A stretch of DNA of 64,000 nucleotides from Halocaridina rubra (Eukaryota > Arthropoda > Malacostraca > Decapoda > Atyidae): NCBI GenBank assembly GCA_037179515.1, contig JAXCGZ010005752.1, positions 28,501 to 92,500 on the forward strand. The letters are read 5' to 3'. Every line of letters begins with the position of its first letter. Position 1 is the first letter of the stretch. The position numbers and the translations under genes were made by a program. The notes beneath the pieces were generated by a model. That model did not search any database and was not told where the DNA came from. It saw only the letters and a program-made list of their open reading frames with translations. Shown here piece by piece: positions 11,040 to 62,530 of this stretch.

Positions 11040-11766
11040 TTATTCCTCCTAGAAGGAGAGAGAGTATGTTAAATGAGTTGCATCAAGAGCATTTGGACTC
11101 TACTAAAATGAAGCAATTGGCCCGAAGTTATGCTTGGTGACCTGCATTGGACCGGACCTCGAAGTTTTGTTAGTTGGGTGCTCCATTTGTCTAGCTACTA
11201 GAACATTGCCTAAGAAAGTACCTTTGCACCCTTGGGATTGGCCCGAGAGGCCAAGAGTGAGAGTATATGCTAGCTATGTTGGTCCAGTCATGGGTACCTG
11301 TTTTCTAGTGCTAACTGATGCTCATTCTAAGTGGATTGAAGTGCTACCTTCAAAAGACACTAGTTCTTTTGTTACTATTAATCTCATTAGAAATGTTTTC
11401 TCACATTTTGGTCTGCCTATGACACACGTTACTGACAATAGTCCTAATTTTTGGTCTAGGGAATTCAATCTATTTCTTGAGAAGAATGGTGTTCATCATA
11501 TCATGTCTACACCCTACCAGCCAAGCACGAATGGCCGGGCTGAAAATACTGTCAAAAGTCTTAAAAATTTCCTAAAACATTGCTCTGGTGAAGATTGGAA
11601 ATCTCAGTTAGATAAGTATCTTTTCCAGTACAGAGTGGTACCTCATTCTACTACTGGACTGTCTCCAGCTGAGTTGATGTTTGGCCGGAAGCTACGTACC
11701 ATGTTGGATCTAGTAGACCCAAGTAAATATGTTCAACAGACGGTGTTGTCTAGGCAAGACCAGTAA
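11040..11766 (+). pseudogene. Gypsy integrase
   Basis: The zinc-binding HHCC begins IIPPRRRESMLNELHQEH and ends CSICLA, interrupted by a stop at 11139-11141 (SYAW then TGA). The catalytic core shows LTDAHSKWIEV (first Asp), VTDNSPNFWS (second Asp) and GRAENTVKSLK (Glu), then TTGLSPAELMFGRKLRT. All three acids are present. It ends at a stop at 11764-11766; the C-terminal domain continues in a shifted frame to 12163, ending RRSARVVKPPDRLDL. Confidence 0.87.
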
Positions 11767-12164
11767 AAGTCTAATTATGACACTAATATTTGCTAGAAAT
11801 CTAGAGTTGACACCTAAGTCTTCTGTCATGGTGCGGAATTATTGGACAGTTTCAAAGGATAATTGGACCCCTGCAAGAGTGTTGAAAGAAACTGTTCCTG
11901 CATCTTACAAATGTGAAATTCCAGGAGGACATGTGGTGAGGCATCATTAAGACCAGATTCTAAATCGATCTATACCTAGTATTCCGTCTACGCCTATTAA
12001 GACATTCTCACCTGTTATAAGTGATGAGTCTGCTCTTTCGTCTATGGTTCATGAGAGATTAGACAAACCTAATGGAGGAGCTAAAGATCACGTTCCGCCC
12101 AAACTGGCTACTCTGGTACGTCGCTCTGCTAGAGTTGTCAAGCCTCCGGATCGGCTTGATTTGT

Positions 12165-12176
12165 AAGGGGGGAGGG
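12165..12176 (+). promoter_or_regulatory. Polypurine tract of the gypsy element
   Basis: AAGGGGGGAGGG lies directly before the TG that opens the LTR and overlaps the pol stop. This is the primer site for plus-strand synthesis in LTR elements. Confidence 0.75.
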
Positions 12177-12921
12177 TGTGATGGAGTGGTAATATAGTAT
12201 ATAGTGTATACAGGTAACGGAGCGGTAATATTGTACTTAGTGTATAACTAACTCTAAGTTAAGATCTACCTTGCATGTTTTGTTGAGAAGCATTATTCCT
12301 ATTCTAATCTAATTCTAGTGAGTAGAAAAGTTCTCTTCTTCTCCTGCGAACTTTGAGAGATGTCCGACGACACTTGTAAATAGCTCCAGGCATTTCCTAC
12401 ATATTTTTTTCCTATAATTTTCCAATATCCTACCCTTACTAACATAATCCTAACACTATTTCTAATGCTGCCAACTAATATATATCATAGTGATAGTGTG
12501 ATAATATATACGGTGAGTTAGGTATATAATGACCGGTTAGTTTTAGCTTATTTAGTCAGTTCTAACTAATTACCGTACATATCCTAACCTACCTTCTGGC
12601 TAGTACAGTGGTAATGCGCTGGCCTCGCATTTGCAAGGTTGACAGATCGGTTCCCGTTCAGGACCGAGAGTTTAAGCAGTTTACTGGGAAGGTTACTGCT
12701 GTGACTGGACACCACAGTGGGGGGTTGGGGCATGCACCAGCTGACGCCCACCAGAGCAGGGGCGATGCCTTTGATAGGAGGGCTAAAACCCAACAAATTT
12801 TAACTTTAATACCGCTGTGCTCATGCTCCGGTTGTTGCCCATACAGGCAACCTATCTAACCCATAATGCAGGGGAACCGAAATACCTAATCTAACCTATT
12901 ACAATTGGCAACTATATCACA
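12177..12921 (+). repeat. Gypsy 3' LTR
   Basis: It starts TGTGAT right after the polypurine tract and ends ATCACA, the perfect inverted tip expected for an LTR. Near the start is a short direct repeat (GGTAATAT.GTA..TAGTGTATA, at 12190 and 12221). About 745 bp, including a tRNA-like SINE insertion at about 12597-12800. No second LTR is available for comparison, so the right end is a judgement. Confidence 0.6.
12597..12800 (+). repeat. tRNA-derived SINE-like sequence in the LTR
   Basis: The stretch resembles a tRNA with pol III boxes: an A-box-like TAGTACAGTGG (about 12601) and a B-box-like GATCGGTTCCCGTTC (about 12646), with a plausible anticodon arm between. It is too diverged for a working tRNA and continues into a GC-rich unrelated body, as SINEs do. 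The right end is uncertain. No other copy is in the window. Confidence 0.5.
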
Positions 12922-14538
<1,617 letters not shown>

Positions 14539-14642
14539 GCTATTTGCACACTTTTTTTTTTTTTACAAAATTCAAAACACGAACAATTGAATATAGCTCT
14601 TCGTTATTATATTTTCAGATGCTATCAAGCAAACAGGCTCAC

Positions 14643-14647
<5 letters not shown>

Positions 14648-14733
<86 letters not shown>
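14648..14733. repeat. (GA)n microsatellite
   Basis: About 86 bp of pure GA, 110 bp from the previous array and in the same orientation. Confidence 0.98.
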
Positions 14734-14736
<3 letters not shown>

Positions 14737-14849
14737 GTGAACCAGTGCCTTCCACTTTAAGATATATTTATCACAATGTATATTTGCTGTCAAGAATGTA
14801 ACTAAAGTGTGTAAGCACATCTGTATGGACCGTAATTCAAATGATCAAC

Positions 14850-14978
<129 letters not shown>

Positions 14979-15503
14979 TGCATACGTAGAGAAAGAGAGA
15001 CAGAGATAGAAGCAAATATCAGCATTTTAGTGCACCTAGAACAATATACATTTATACAATAATGAATCATTAAGGCAGTGCACTTTTCCCCCTTCTAAAA
15101 ATGATACATGCAAGCAGCACTCTAAGCAGCAACAACAATTGTTTTACACAGTACTAATTCTTTTTTCTGTACAATACACCCGGTCTGTGGTAAGGCACTT
15201 CTATTTTATGATAGGATGAGAAGGAGTCCTTTTAAATATTATTTATCATGATTGTTATAACACGACCAACCAATGGAATATTTATAAATTTCATAAAAGA
15301 TCTTCTTCCATGGACTACTTTACTAAATATGTGGATGTCCCCTCTAGCAGGAGCTCTTGAAGGTCTTTTATAAGCGTATTGGTTGGGCTTATTACAACTT
15401 TAAATGCTGTAATGTTAATATACATATATGTATGTATGATAGCAGGGTTTTACAATATGATTTGGGGTAAGATGTCCCCATGCTTATACAGGTTTGTATC
15501 AGT

Positions 15504-15801
<298 letters not shown>

Positions 15802-17324
15802 AGTACTTTACAACAACTGCATTAACAATTTGTAGATATTACAATTTTCAGAGTTCACTTTACTGAGCAACATATATAGTTACAAGCTATACACACTTCT
15901 ATATACAGTACATAATCTCTTTTATCCTGTGTACGTTACTCTATATTAAAATAATATCAAAAGCAGAAACCATTCTTCAGGAGTGAAAGCAATATCTGCA
16001 CTAAAATATGCAGCTACTAATGCATCGTTCAGACTAGGACGTATTTAGTCCCAGTGTATATCATGTATAATGTATAAATATACAACAGAAACTCTTGACC
16101 TCGGCACTGGTTTTTATTTTCATGTAAAGCATTGTGAACGCAATATGAGGAAATGCAGCGCAGCTTGAATTAGCAGTGCATTTAGGAGTTAATACCATTC
16201 GTGTTAGTTGTACACTGCAGTACAATAATCTCAATACAGTATATCTTAACTGTTGAGTTGAAGTGACGTCCTTATAATACTGCGGGGTAATCTATGCACA
16301 ACAGTTCAAAAGGAGTTAGTACCCAGTGTTTTAGAATACTGGAATAGGTATTTAGTTCAAAACTAGTTAGTTTCCAGGTATTTTAGAAAATCAGATTAGC
16401 TATGTATTATAGTAAGCACTAGAATATATGCAAAATACAGTACGACTTCTTATATGTATTGTGCATAATAATTTCTTTTAAATATGTATTAGAAAAAGTG
16501 AGGATTCGTAACAAGGAAAGCTACTCCAGCTTCATTTTATTTATTTATTTTTATTTTTTTGTAAATTACAAGTTAATATTCGTCGACTTTGGTATTACCA
16601 ATGTCTGTCGTTTTTTGCACTTTAATTTCCTGTAATTAAGACCTGTTTATCTTCTACAGTGAAGTAGTATGGTCACAGTACACAAGACTGGTTCACATAC
16701 ATTTACTTTGTTTTCATTACTTACATTTCCACAACTGTAAGATAAGAAATGAGGAAGTTTTACTTATTAGGCACCTTTAGTGAAGTCCCCTATATTGTTG
16801 GTGAGATTGAATAGCCACTTATCATTTTAAGCAATAAAGTTTTATATCTGTATATCTTACTAAAGGCTAGCTAAATGTTCTGCAGCTAAATAACCCAAAG
16901 TTTTTAGAGCTAATATACTCCTACTCTAATTGCCAGTTTTGATATACAAAATTAGGGGAAGGATCTGATTGTGGAATATTGTTGCATTTCAAAAAGTGTA
17001 CTTGTTACGAACAGTTATTTTGTCATTTAGTTCATAAGTGAGGTTTTTGCGAGCTGCACCAACCCACTCATCTATTTTTAGCCGTCATTTTGAGCATTTC
17101 AAGTTGGAAAGATATGTATACAAGCAGAGAACTATAACTTTACTTAACAAATAAAATGTTTATTGCATGTCCAGCATGAATAAACATTATGTAGAATATT
17201 TATAAATGACAAATCGTTTTATTTTTTATTATTATTTTGGTTAAGTTTATTGAATAATTGAAATGGGATGTTAATGTTGATATTAGTTTGAGTTTATATT
17301 CTCAAAGTCTTTCCAATAAGTGAT

Positions 17325-17420
17325 GTGATCGGTTTTTGTCACGGACTCCCTTTCTACTATGGGTTAGGAATGTGACTTCTTGCACAGGACTTTGGTTATG
17401 GCAGGTGTGATCCTTTCCTT
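17325..17420 (+). repeat. Dispersed repeat, copy 2 of 3 (partial)
   Basis: GTGATCGGTTTTTGTCACGG, CTCCCTTTCTACTATGGGTTAGGA, TTTGGTTATGGCAGGTGTGATC align with 13661 and 49652. It ends earlier, before the CTCAGACC block. Confidence 0.55.
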
Positions 17421-17570
17421 TTTTTCAGTTCATTCAAAAAAAACAAATATTAAGAAGCAAGATTTTAAATCTAAATTGGTGTAATTGACTGAAAATATAC
17501 ATGTAATATACCAAAGGCACTTTGTTTTGTATAAACATTAGATAATTAGTCCTTTTCCCCTCTAAGGAAA

Positions 17571-17759
17571 GTGCAATATGAAATTTTATCATACAATGGA
17601 ATAAATTGGTTTCGTTATAAAGTTTCTAAAGATGTTCGCCAACACTTGGAGAATAAAATACCTGATTATACTGAGTCTTCAAAAGATGACTTACTCTTTT
17701 ATAACATGAAGAAGCAATCAGAGACATTATACCAGTTATTTACTTGCATATTGTTCTGA
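17571..17759 (+). other. Small ORF of unknown nature
   Basis: 62 codons from MQYEILSYNGINWF to TCILF. The mid-part (KVSKDVRQHLENKIPDYTES) has a more protein-like composition than the surroundings, but I recognise no family, and no splice-linked partner was found. Probably a chance ORF or an old relic. Confidence 0.2.
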
Positions 17760-18156
17760 AAGCAAAATCATCAGCCGGGTCTTATTAATCATAAAGATAT
17801 ATAACATTGTATTTAAGAATGCCACTTCAAACCCAATCATTAAGAAGTATTGTCATATGCTTACTTCAGTGTGATATTTAATATCATATTTATTAAATAA
17901 GGCTATGATAATAAAAAAAAAGTTATTAATTAAAACTGATGATTCCTGACAATTACAATGTGAAAACTAACATCAGCCTGAAATTAGTTAAAAATAGTGT
18001 AATTACAATAATAAAACAAGGAGCTGAAAATATGTGCCGAGGTCCTGTCGGTTACTTATGATTGTCATAGATTTTTTTTTTTTTTTATGAAACTATCACC
18101 CTTTTTGTTTAAAAGAAGAAACATAGAGGAATCACATCCTTTCTAAATATGACCCA

Positions 18157-18163
<7 letters not shown>

Positions 18164-18242
<79 letters not shown>
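18164..18242. repeat. (TA)n microsatellite
   Basis: About 79 bp of pure TA. Confidence 0.97.
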
Positions 18243-18247
<5 letters not shown>

Positions 18248-19562
18248 ATATTGCATATTTATTCTTATGCTACTACTTTAAAATAATAGATGGTAGTGCT
18301 AGAAGCACACACGTCAAAACAGGGCTAAAATGTTCTCCCCAATTATATAAAATACAATAACTTGTTTCCGAGAATATGTTATTTCATAGTTTTGTGGCAT
18401 GGAACTTATAATTATGTTTTTAACATTATATAATCAGGTCTTTATGAATTGCTTGAAGTCACCATTCAAGAAGGATGTTATCAGTGACTCAAAAATGAAA
18501 TTGCAGTGTTATTTACATAAACTAGGTGGTTTTATGATTCACTTCAACTACAGTATTTTTCGAAACACTTTTCCAATTTGTAAACAGCATATAAAAAATA
18601 CTGATACTGGTATTAGATGTAGATAGACAAGTAGACTAACATCTAATGTTACACATCGATCAGGAAATGATCAGATAGTAATTAATATTCCCTAAAGATG
18701 AGGTGCTGCAGTGGGCCTCTTCCCCCTGTGAGACCCACGGTAGCCACAACATTTAATATACACTACACTAGTTGATATTTGCGTAACAACAGAGGTTCTA
18801 CAACTGTATATCTTACATCTTTTAACATTTACTTTGAACAAGGGTTTGATACCAAAAGGATATTATGCTATTTCCTGACAAATCATGCATTGCTTTAAAT
18901 CATCCTTCTAGGTTTATCTATTGCAGACCAAGTCCTCGTACCTCACTGATACAGAATTAAAAGCTCCACGTGAGTCTTTCAAGTGCATTAAAGCATTCAT
19001 GATATTGGGTTTCTGTGAAATCCACATGGAATTAAAGCCTTGTTCAGTATGTATCTTATTACTTTTGGAAAGGCAACTGAAAATTGTTACAACTATATAG
19101 TTACCAAACACATTTATGATGTGATCTCTCAACAGTATATTTTATTTCAACACTCCTATGAACACATACACACAGGCACAGTTATGTATCTGTTATTTCA
19201 ATGCGCACATAAATTTTGCAGTTATACACTTACACGGGATATGCATTCCTATGCACGTGGCCATACTCACATTAAACCAGACTTGTGAATGTGATGAATG
19301 AGTTGTTTGTCATATGAACAAGTGAATAATGAAAATTTGTGTATCGAGATAATTTTATTGAGCTAATTCTTCAGGTATTTACTTCAAAGTCCTACTTCAG
19401 TATTGTCTTTGGAGTTTGACATATTTGTTCAAAAATTTCAGTAAAGATTATCTATAAAATGCTAAATGATGGATAAAATGAAGTGCGATGTCAAGTTGAA
19501 GGAGACAAATGAAATTTTCATAATTAATGATAGGACTTTGGAAAATTACGCAATTGATATAA

Positions 19563-19602
<40 letters not shown>

Positions 19603-19614
19603 GTGGTAGTAGTA

Positions 19615-19689
<75 letters not shown>

Positions 19690-19893
19690 GTGTTTGTAAA
19701 AGTACAATAAAATATACCAACAATATTAATTACAGAAGCGTAAAAATGTAACCAGTAAAATGTTTTCGCCCATATTTTCATAATTTATTTATCTTGAAGA
19801 TGCTATTATTATTATTTGCTTTACAGATACAAACTGAATTCTTACGTATAATGCTGTAGTTCATCATGAATAAAATAAGGAAAATTTCATGTC

Positions 19894-19936
<43 letters not shown>

Positions 19937-21305
19937 GAAATTAAGACTTCATTTGTTAATATGGAAATATGATTTTTTTATTATATCCAGCCTAGAGTAA
20001 AACAGATATTTTCATTTAATATTTCATAAGGAGAACGTTAAACACATAAATCACAACTTAAAATTCTCTTTCTTTAGAATGCAAATAATGGAAAGCATTA
20101 TGCATGTTTTTCACATAATAAAATGCAAGCCTACTACTGTACATAAATTATTCAAAAAAAGAAACTAATTTTTATAATAAATGTTTATGCTGTGTGAGAT
20201 TCCTGACTCCGTGAGCTGATTCTTTAAAAAAAGAAGAAGAAGCAGAAGAAGAAGAAGAAGAAAAAAGAAGGATTCTGTACTATGAGCAATTATGGGCAGA
20301 ACTCCAAAATGTACAATTATTATTCCCATGCTACCTCGTTTCATTATACACCAACTGGATATGATACCGGTCAGTATTTTTTTTTTTTTTTTTTTTACTT
20401 AGATAATAATGGTCATCCACCATGATGGGATATTCACGAAGACCAATTAATTTTACTTAGGTTTAATGAATCTAGGACGATCAAGACTAAGTGTCCATAC
20501 AAGTGTTTTGAAATGGTAGCTGCACATACAGTATTATATAAGGTAGGTTTATATGTCACTGAATGTTTCCATCAATTCATGCTTTTCCTAGTTCAACTAT
20601 ATGCAGATATTATTTTTTACCAATATGAAAATACTTTAGTGCATAAAATCAATCCTTTAATATAAATTCTTCTAGTGTTTCAAATTCTATGCAATATTTT
20701 CCAGTGCATGTTTTTATAGTTCTATGCAGCATTCACTAATGCATGATACCTTATTTTCCTTTAATTAGTAAGTATTGAAAGCTCTGTATTTTTGAAGGTA
20801 GAACTCAGTAAGCACTCATTTCGAGCATGCCAGGGGTGGTGTTTTTTTTTTCTCCAGATTTATTCATTTATGAATGTTGTATATTCATTCTTTTATTCAT
20901 TTATTTTCTTCAGATTTATTTTTAAAGCAATTATTCTGATAAAAAGAAATTATTCCCCAACAACTACCTGTAGATCTTACATATAATTCCATGAATTTCT
21001 GTGATCCATAATTGGTCAAAAATTGATGTTTGGGTTTGACAGCACCTAGAAGAATCTAAAACCTAATTACAGATGTAGGTGACAGGAATCTGATGATAAA
21101 ATTTACTTCTAAAGTTAAGTAATGATAAGAATTATATGTAAAATATTGTTGAAATAAGACATACTCCTAATATGAGACATATACATGAGTAACAGATATC
21201 AGACTTCTTTTTCGCCATTTGAATGTGGGCATGAAAATACACAAACATGCGTCGTGGATGGAGGTCTCGATTATGATGGCAATAATGAAACTATGGTAGG
21301 AGACC

Positions 21306-21366
<61 letters not shown>

Positions 21367-22739
21367 TCATGGAATGCCAGCATTCCTTGATACATGTAGT
21401 CATTCAGATGTGTCGTGAGTAAGAAAATTTGTTAGTCTTTTATTTTGTTTGGGTATACACAATTTCTTATTCAGACTAAAACTATGCATTCACTTTTCTA
21501 GTGATGCCCATTACGTAACCCACAGGAATACAGGAAATAGATATCATATTATTAAAAGTAAAAGAAAATGTGCAAACACATATAGAATATTTTAGGTAAC
21601 AAATATTACCCTGATAAATATTTATTCTTAGATATTCAATATGGTTTTGAACCAATCCAAGCTTTATATGTTTTGCAATGTGGTTCAAGAGTTTGCAAAT
21701 GGTAAATAAGTGTTAAATTATTCGATTCTTGAGTCATCAATAAAAGTAAATGTGTTATCATAGGAATATGAGCTAAGTTCATGATTTTCAGGTTAGATCC
21801 AGATTGAACTGATATTATGATTACAATGCCTAGCCTTAAAAATCACAGAGATAGCTAATATTCACCCGATTAAGTGAGTAATTCTTAAATTATGAGCAAA
21901 AGTCGTGTGCGTATAGGTTTTCCAAGAGTCGTATAATCTTTCAGAACTCTGCTATTTTCGTTCGCAATAAAGTCAGTTATAGTAATTTTATTTTATTTTA
22001 TTTTCTATACTGCATCAAGTTATCCTCAAGATAGTACAACATTCAACGTCACTATGAAGATTTTCTTAGTGCATACATTGTGAAGTGTGTCTGAGATTTG
22101 GTCTATGTTACGTAAAAGCTAGAGTAAGTTTAAATACTCATGAAGGAATGTTGAGTACTGTATTTATGGTGAAGGTTTTGATAGTAAGTTGAAGGGATAG
22201 ATTTACGCAGGTGGTGTTGAAGACTGTCGTATCCCCCTAAGTAAATTTTTTTTCCTCTTCCTCTTTCACAGGAAAGTGACTACATGTAAGCAGTGCTACG
22301 GCATATTACTTAATTATTCATGAATATTACTTTTTCTTTTCATTGCCGTGAAAATACCTGTAATATTTTTTTTTTTGCTACGATTTGGTAATACCTCATG
22401 ACAATTCATGACTGAAATGCATGATATGCCTTCTACTTTATTTCCAGTACAGGAAACACTAAAGCAGTGCGTGTATAGATCCTGCTCATGAGTATTTCAC
22501 AAAATATACATTGATGAACTCTGATACTCAATGAACTTCATTGGCAAGGATAAGATAATTGCATGTAATACTTATAAAATGATAAAACGTTGGCACATAA
22601 TGTAGCACCTGCATCAAAGGTTCTCGGAAGGTAGTTAGTAGCCAATATGAAAAGTTTCACATTTATGCTGAATATCTACAGCTCTATTTGTTATTACCTA
22701 ACAATTATTTATATAGAAATTCAGTTGAATTTCTCGACT
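18243..22739. other. AT-rich intergenic DNA downstream of the dipeptidase gene
   Basis: No gene or transposon recognised. Microsatellites: (TAA)n at 19564-19686 (interrupted by TAG units), 19895-19935 and 21306-21365, and a GAA-rich patch at 20231-20265. Confidence 0.5.
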
Positions 22740-22745
22740 TTTATT
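22740..22745 (-). promoter_or_regulatory. Candidate poly(A) signal of the dipeptidase gene
   Basis: AATAAA on the minus strand lies about 75 nt past the stop codon. This would give a very short 3' UTR. Other AATAAA-like words occur further down in this AT-rich DNA, so the choice is provisional. Confidence 0.45.
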
Positions 22746-22820
22746 TGTATTTAAACTCAAATTGACTGACGTCATCTTTTTTCTTCTTTATGTACTTTAG
22801 ATAGATGAATAACCTTCATC

Positions 22821-59471
<36,651 letters not shown>

Positions 59472-59954
59472 CTGAGGAAGAAAAAAATATTCATATATTA
59501 TGCATATCTGCAAGCAGAGAAAGAAAGAGATATTATTATTATAAGTAAGCAGCAATATTCTATTAAAATAATTAGAAACTGAAAAAATAATTAAACAATC
59601 CCCGACACACAATTCTTGTTAACTCTTGAATCAAGAATAAATCTCACTGTTCTAACAACCTTGACCTGTGTAAGCCATGTGAGACCATCAGTCAGTGAGT
59701 TTCAAGAGTATTCTGAAGAGTTAAACATATGGAGAGCTTGAGGATTTGTTCATTTAATATATGGAACATATGCACCACCATAATGGACATATTTCGTCAT
59801 ATTGGATGTCTCCTGCTGATATATTGGTACAGTTTTGTTGGGACTAGTCAGAGCACCACTTGAAGGAGACTGGACCCACTATATGCCTACCATCCATGAT
59901 CTCATATCTTGATGCTGCGGTTATGATATTAAACTATGTTCATAACTTGCCAGT

Positions 59955-60780
59955 TTGCTATTTTCAATGCCAAATACTGAACAAAATTATCTGATATATT
60001 GGGACATTTCATGGACGAAGGCTTTGGAGTCCAGGAAAAAAAAAATCCATTCCGACTCACCACTTGATGAGGCAAGCGAGAAAAATGTGAGTATGGGCAG
60101 TATGATGGGAAAGGTACAGTCTGAAAGCAAAGACATCGCACAACTCTTCTGTTGTATGGTGGGGCAGAATAAACCTTATTCGCAACATACTAAACTCCTA
60201 AAGACTAGAACAGCAAAAGATGAAGCAGCATTAGACAACAAACTGAATACTATTGTTAACTGGGAAAATCCATTTGATGGAGACCAGAACTTGGGTAGTT
60301 TATCAACTACTATTTCTGGCACACAGGATTTATACCTGCTTAAAGCAAAGGGAATAGAAAAAGCTGCATATCGAGTATTCAAAGAAGAGAGGTTGCATCA
60401 TGACCCGGCCACGGGTAAATTTAATTATCTAAATCTTGAAAAGAAAATGCGAACCTTTACCAATGTCAGCCCAAGGTGCATGTAAATATAGGAAAATGGT
60501 AAGGAAGTCACACTAAAAATGCCAAAAGAAGTATTTGGACAAATTTTTCTCACTGCCCAGACTCGGAAAAATCTTCACATGACATTATATCTTGTGCCAT
60601 CTGTCAGGGCTACTGCTGTGGGCAGGCTAAGCAAAACTATGTCAACATTGGCAAATAAGCTGGGGAAGTATGATCCAGCTGCAGAGACCATACTGCAGTC
60701 ATCAGCTTTTCATTATAGATGTCGTGTAATTTGCTTAAAAGACCAAAGATGGCCAGAGGACATCTGGAAGGGTAACTTAT
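59955..60780 (+). pseudogene. Relic of a second unrecognised invertebrate ORF family
   Basis: The open part 59955-60485 (176 residues) contains KKIHSDSPLDEASEKN, TIVNWENPFDGDQNLGSL, LYLLKAKGIEKAAYRVFKEE and FNYLNLEKKMRTFTNV. After a stop it continues in another frame as KEVTLKMPKEVFGQIFLTAQ and VGRLSKTMSTLANKLGKY. From memory this resembles conserved blocks of long, uncharacterised ORFs common in crustaceans and other invertebrates (NPF...DLYxLDTK..., then LFxRLxxxxQxR). No domain name can be given. Degenerate; it may come from the same kind of mobile element as 30180-32200. Confidence 0.45.
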
Positions 60781-60961
60781 GCTGTTCTGTTTTTGGTCTT
60801 TAGACAAAATGACCAAAATGAAAGAGTATTGTTTTTTATGTATATAAAGAGATAAGCACAAGGAATAAAACGAGAAAACAGAGTGGGGTAATAGTCTCTA
60901 GTATAAAGGTAAAACTTCAAGCCAAAATCATCAGTGTGAAGGAAACTTTTGCGTGTGTGTT

Positions 60962-61580
<619 letters not shown>

Positions 61581-61619
61581 TCAGTTGATTACACACTTAC
61601 GCACACACATACACAAAGT

Positions 61620-61905
61620 AGCCACGTAGCGATATTTTGATATGGGTGGCTCTAAAACTACATGTCGTAGGTTGAAACTCTGCAAGAAAACTTTTTTTGC
61701 AGAATGCAATGTAGTGCTTTTTAGTGTAAGAATGGCTGACAATTGGAATTCGCTTAGTGAAGAAACGACAAATAGTCAATGCAGTCATAGTATTAAGGAT
61801 ACATATGTTAAGCATCAGTTAATAAAAATGGAAACGAACAGGAGAAGAGGAGTTACAAGCAGAGGGCTCTTTCCCGTAAGGACAATTAAATAAATATAAT
61901 TAAGT
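61620..61905 (+). pseudogene. CR1-like LINE 3' fragment 2
   Basis: It starts at the YFDMGGSKTTCRR region (cognate of YFDMAGSRTRGHS), continues through VRMADNWNSLSEE and ends with GGGCTCTTTCCCGTAAGGACAATTAA. The shortest and most diverged of the three. Confidence 0.8.
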
Positions 61906-61913
61906 AAGCACAC

Positions 61914-62060
<147 letters not shown>

Positions 62061-62064
62061 CACG

Positions 62065-62530
62065 CACATAGCTAAGCTTCAAAAAGTTCAAAGACATGCC
62101 ACGAAACTGATGCCAGAAATACGCAATCTCAGTTATGATGAGAGGCTGAGGGAATTAGACTTACCATCACTCGAAGCTAGAAGAGTGAGGGGGGATATGG
62201 TGACAGTCTTTAAATTCCTTCTTGGTTATGATAGAGTGGATAGGGATCGATATTTTGATATGGCTGGCTCTAGAACTAGAGGTCATAGTTTGAAGCTTCG
62301 TAAGAAAACTTGTTTGCAGGATGTAAGGAAATACTTTTTCAGTGTAAGAGTAGTTGGTAATTGGAATTGGCTAAGCGAGGAGGTAGTTAATGCTATCGTA
62401 ATCCATAGTTTTAAGGACAGGTATGATAAGTATCACTATGGATAAAATGGAACCGATGAGGAGACGGGAAGATACGAGCTTTGGGCTCTTTCCCGTAAAC
62501 ACAATTAGGTAATCACAATTAGGTAATCAC
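62065..62530 (+). pseudogene. CR1-like LINE 3' fragment 3
   Basis: Nearly identical to 53820-54285: open from MPEIRNLSYDERLREL (62110) to SFKDRYDKYHYG (62445), then the 3' UTR and the doubled AATTAGGTAATCAC ending. It starts abruptly after a (CA)n array. Confidence 0.9.

Larger units (their letters stand above)
8965..12921 (+). mobile_element. Ty3/gypsy LTR retrotransposon, 5'-truncated
   Basis: In order: protease (9130-9330), reverse transcriptase (9620-10300), RNase H (10430-10700), integrase with HHCC and DDE motifs (11050-11766), a C-terminal tail ending RLDL and stop (TAA 12164-12166), a polypurine tract and a 3' LTR. No 5' LTR or gag is found; the left edge meets the jockey-like LINE near 8960. 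At least five stops or shifts break pol. Domain order PR-RT-RH-IN is that of gypsy, not copia. Confidence 0.9.

Noticed and set aside
12597..12680. Functional tRNA gene
   Set aside because: The box-like words are present, but the acceptor and T-arm pairings are poor and the sequence continues as an unrelated body, which fits a SINE.
19448..19781. Poly-Leu and poly-Ile ORFs that look like membrane segments
   Set aside because: They are encoded by TAA/ATT trinucleotide arrays with no flanking protein signature. The same applies to 21167-21403, 34957-35175 and 49378-49608.
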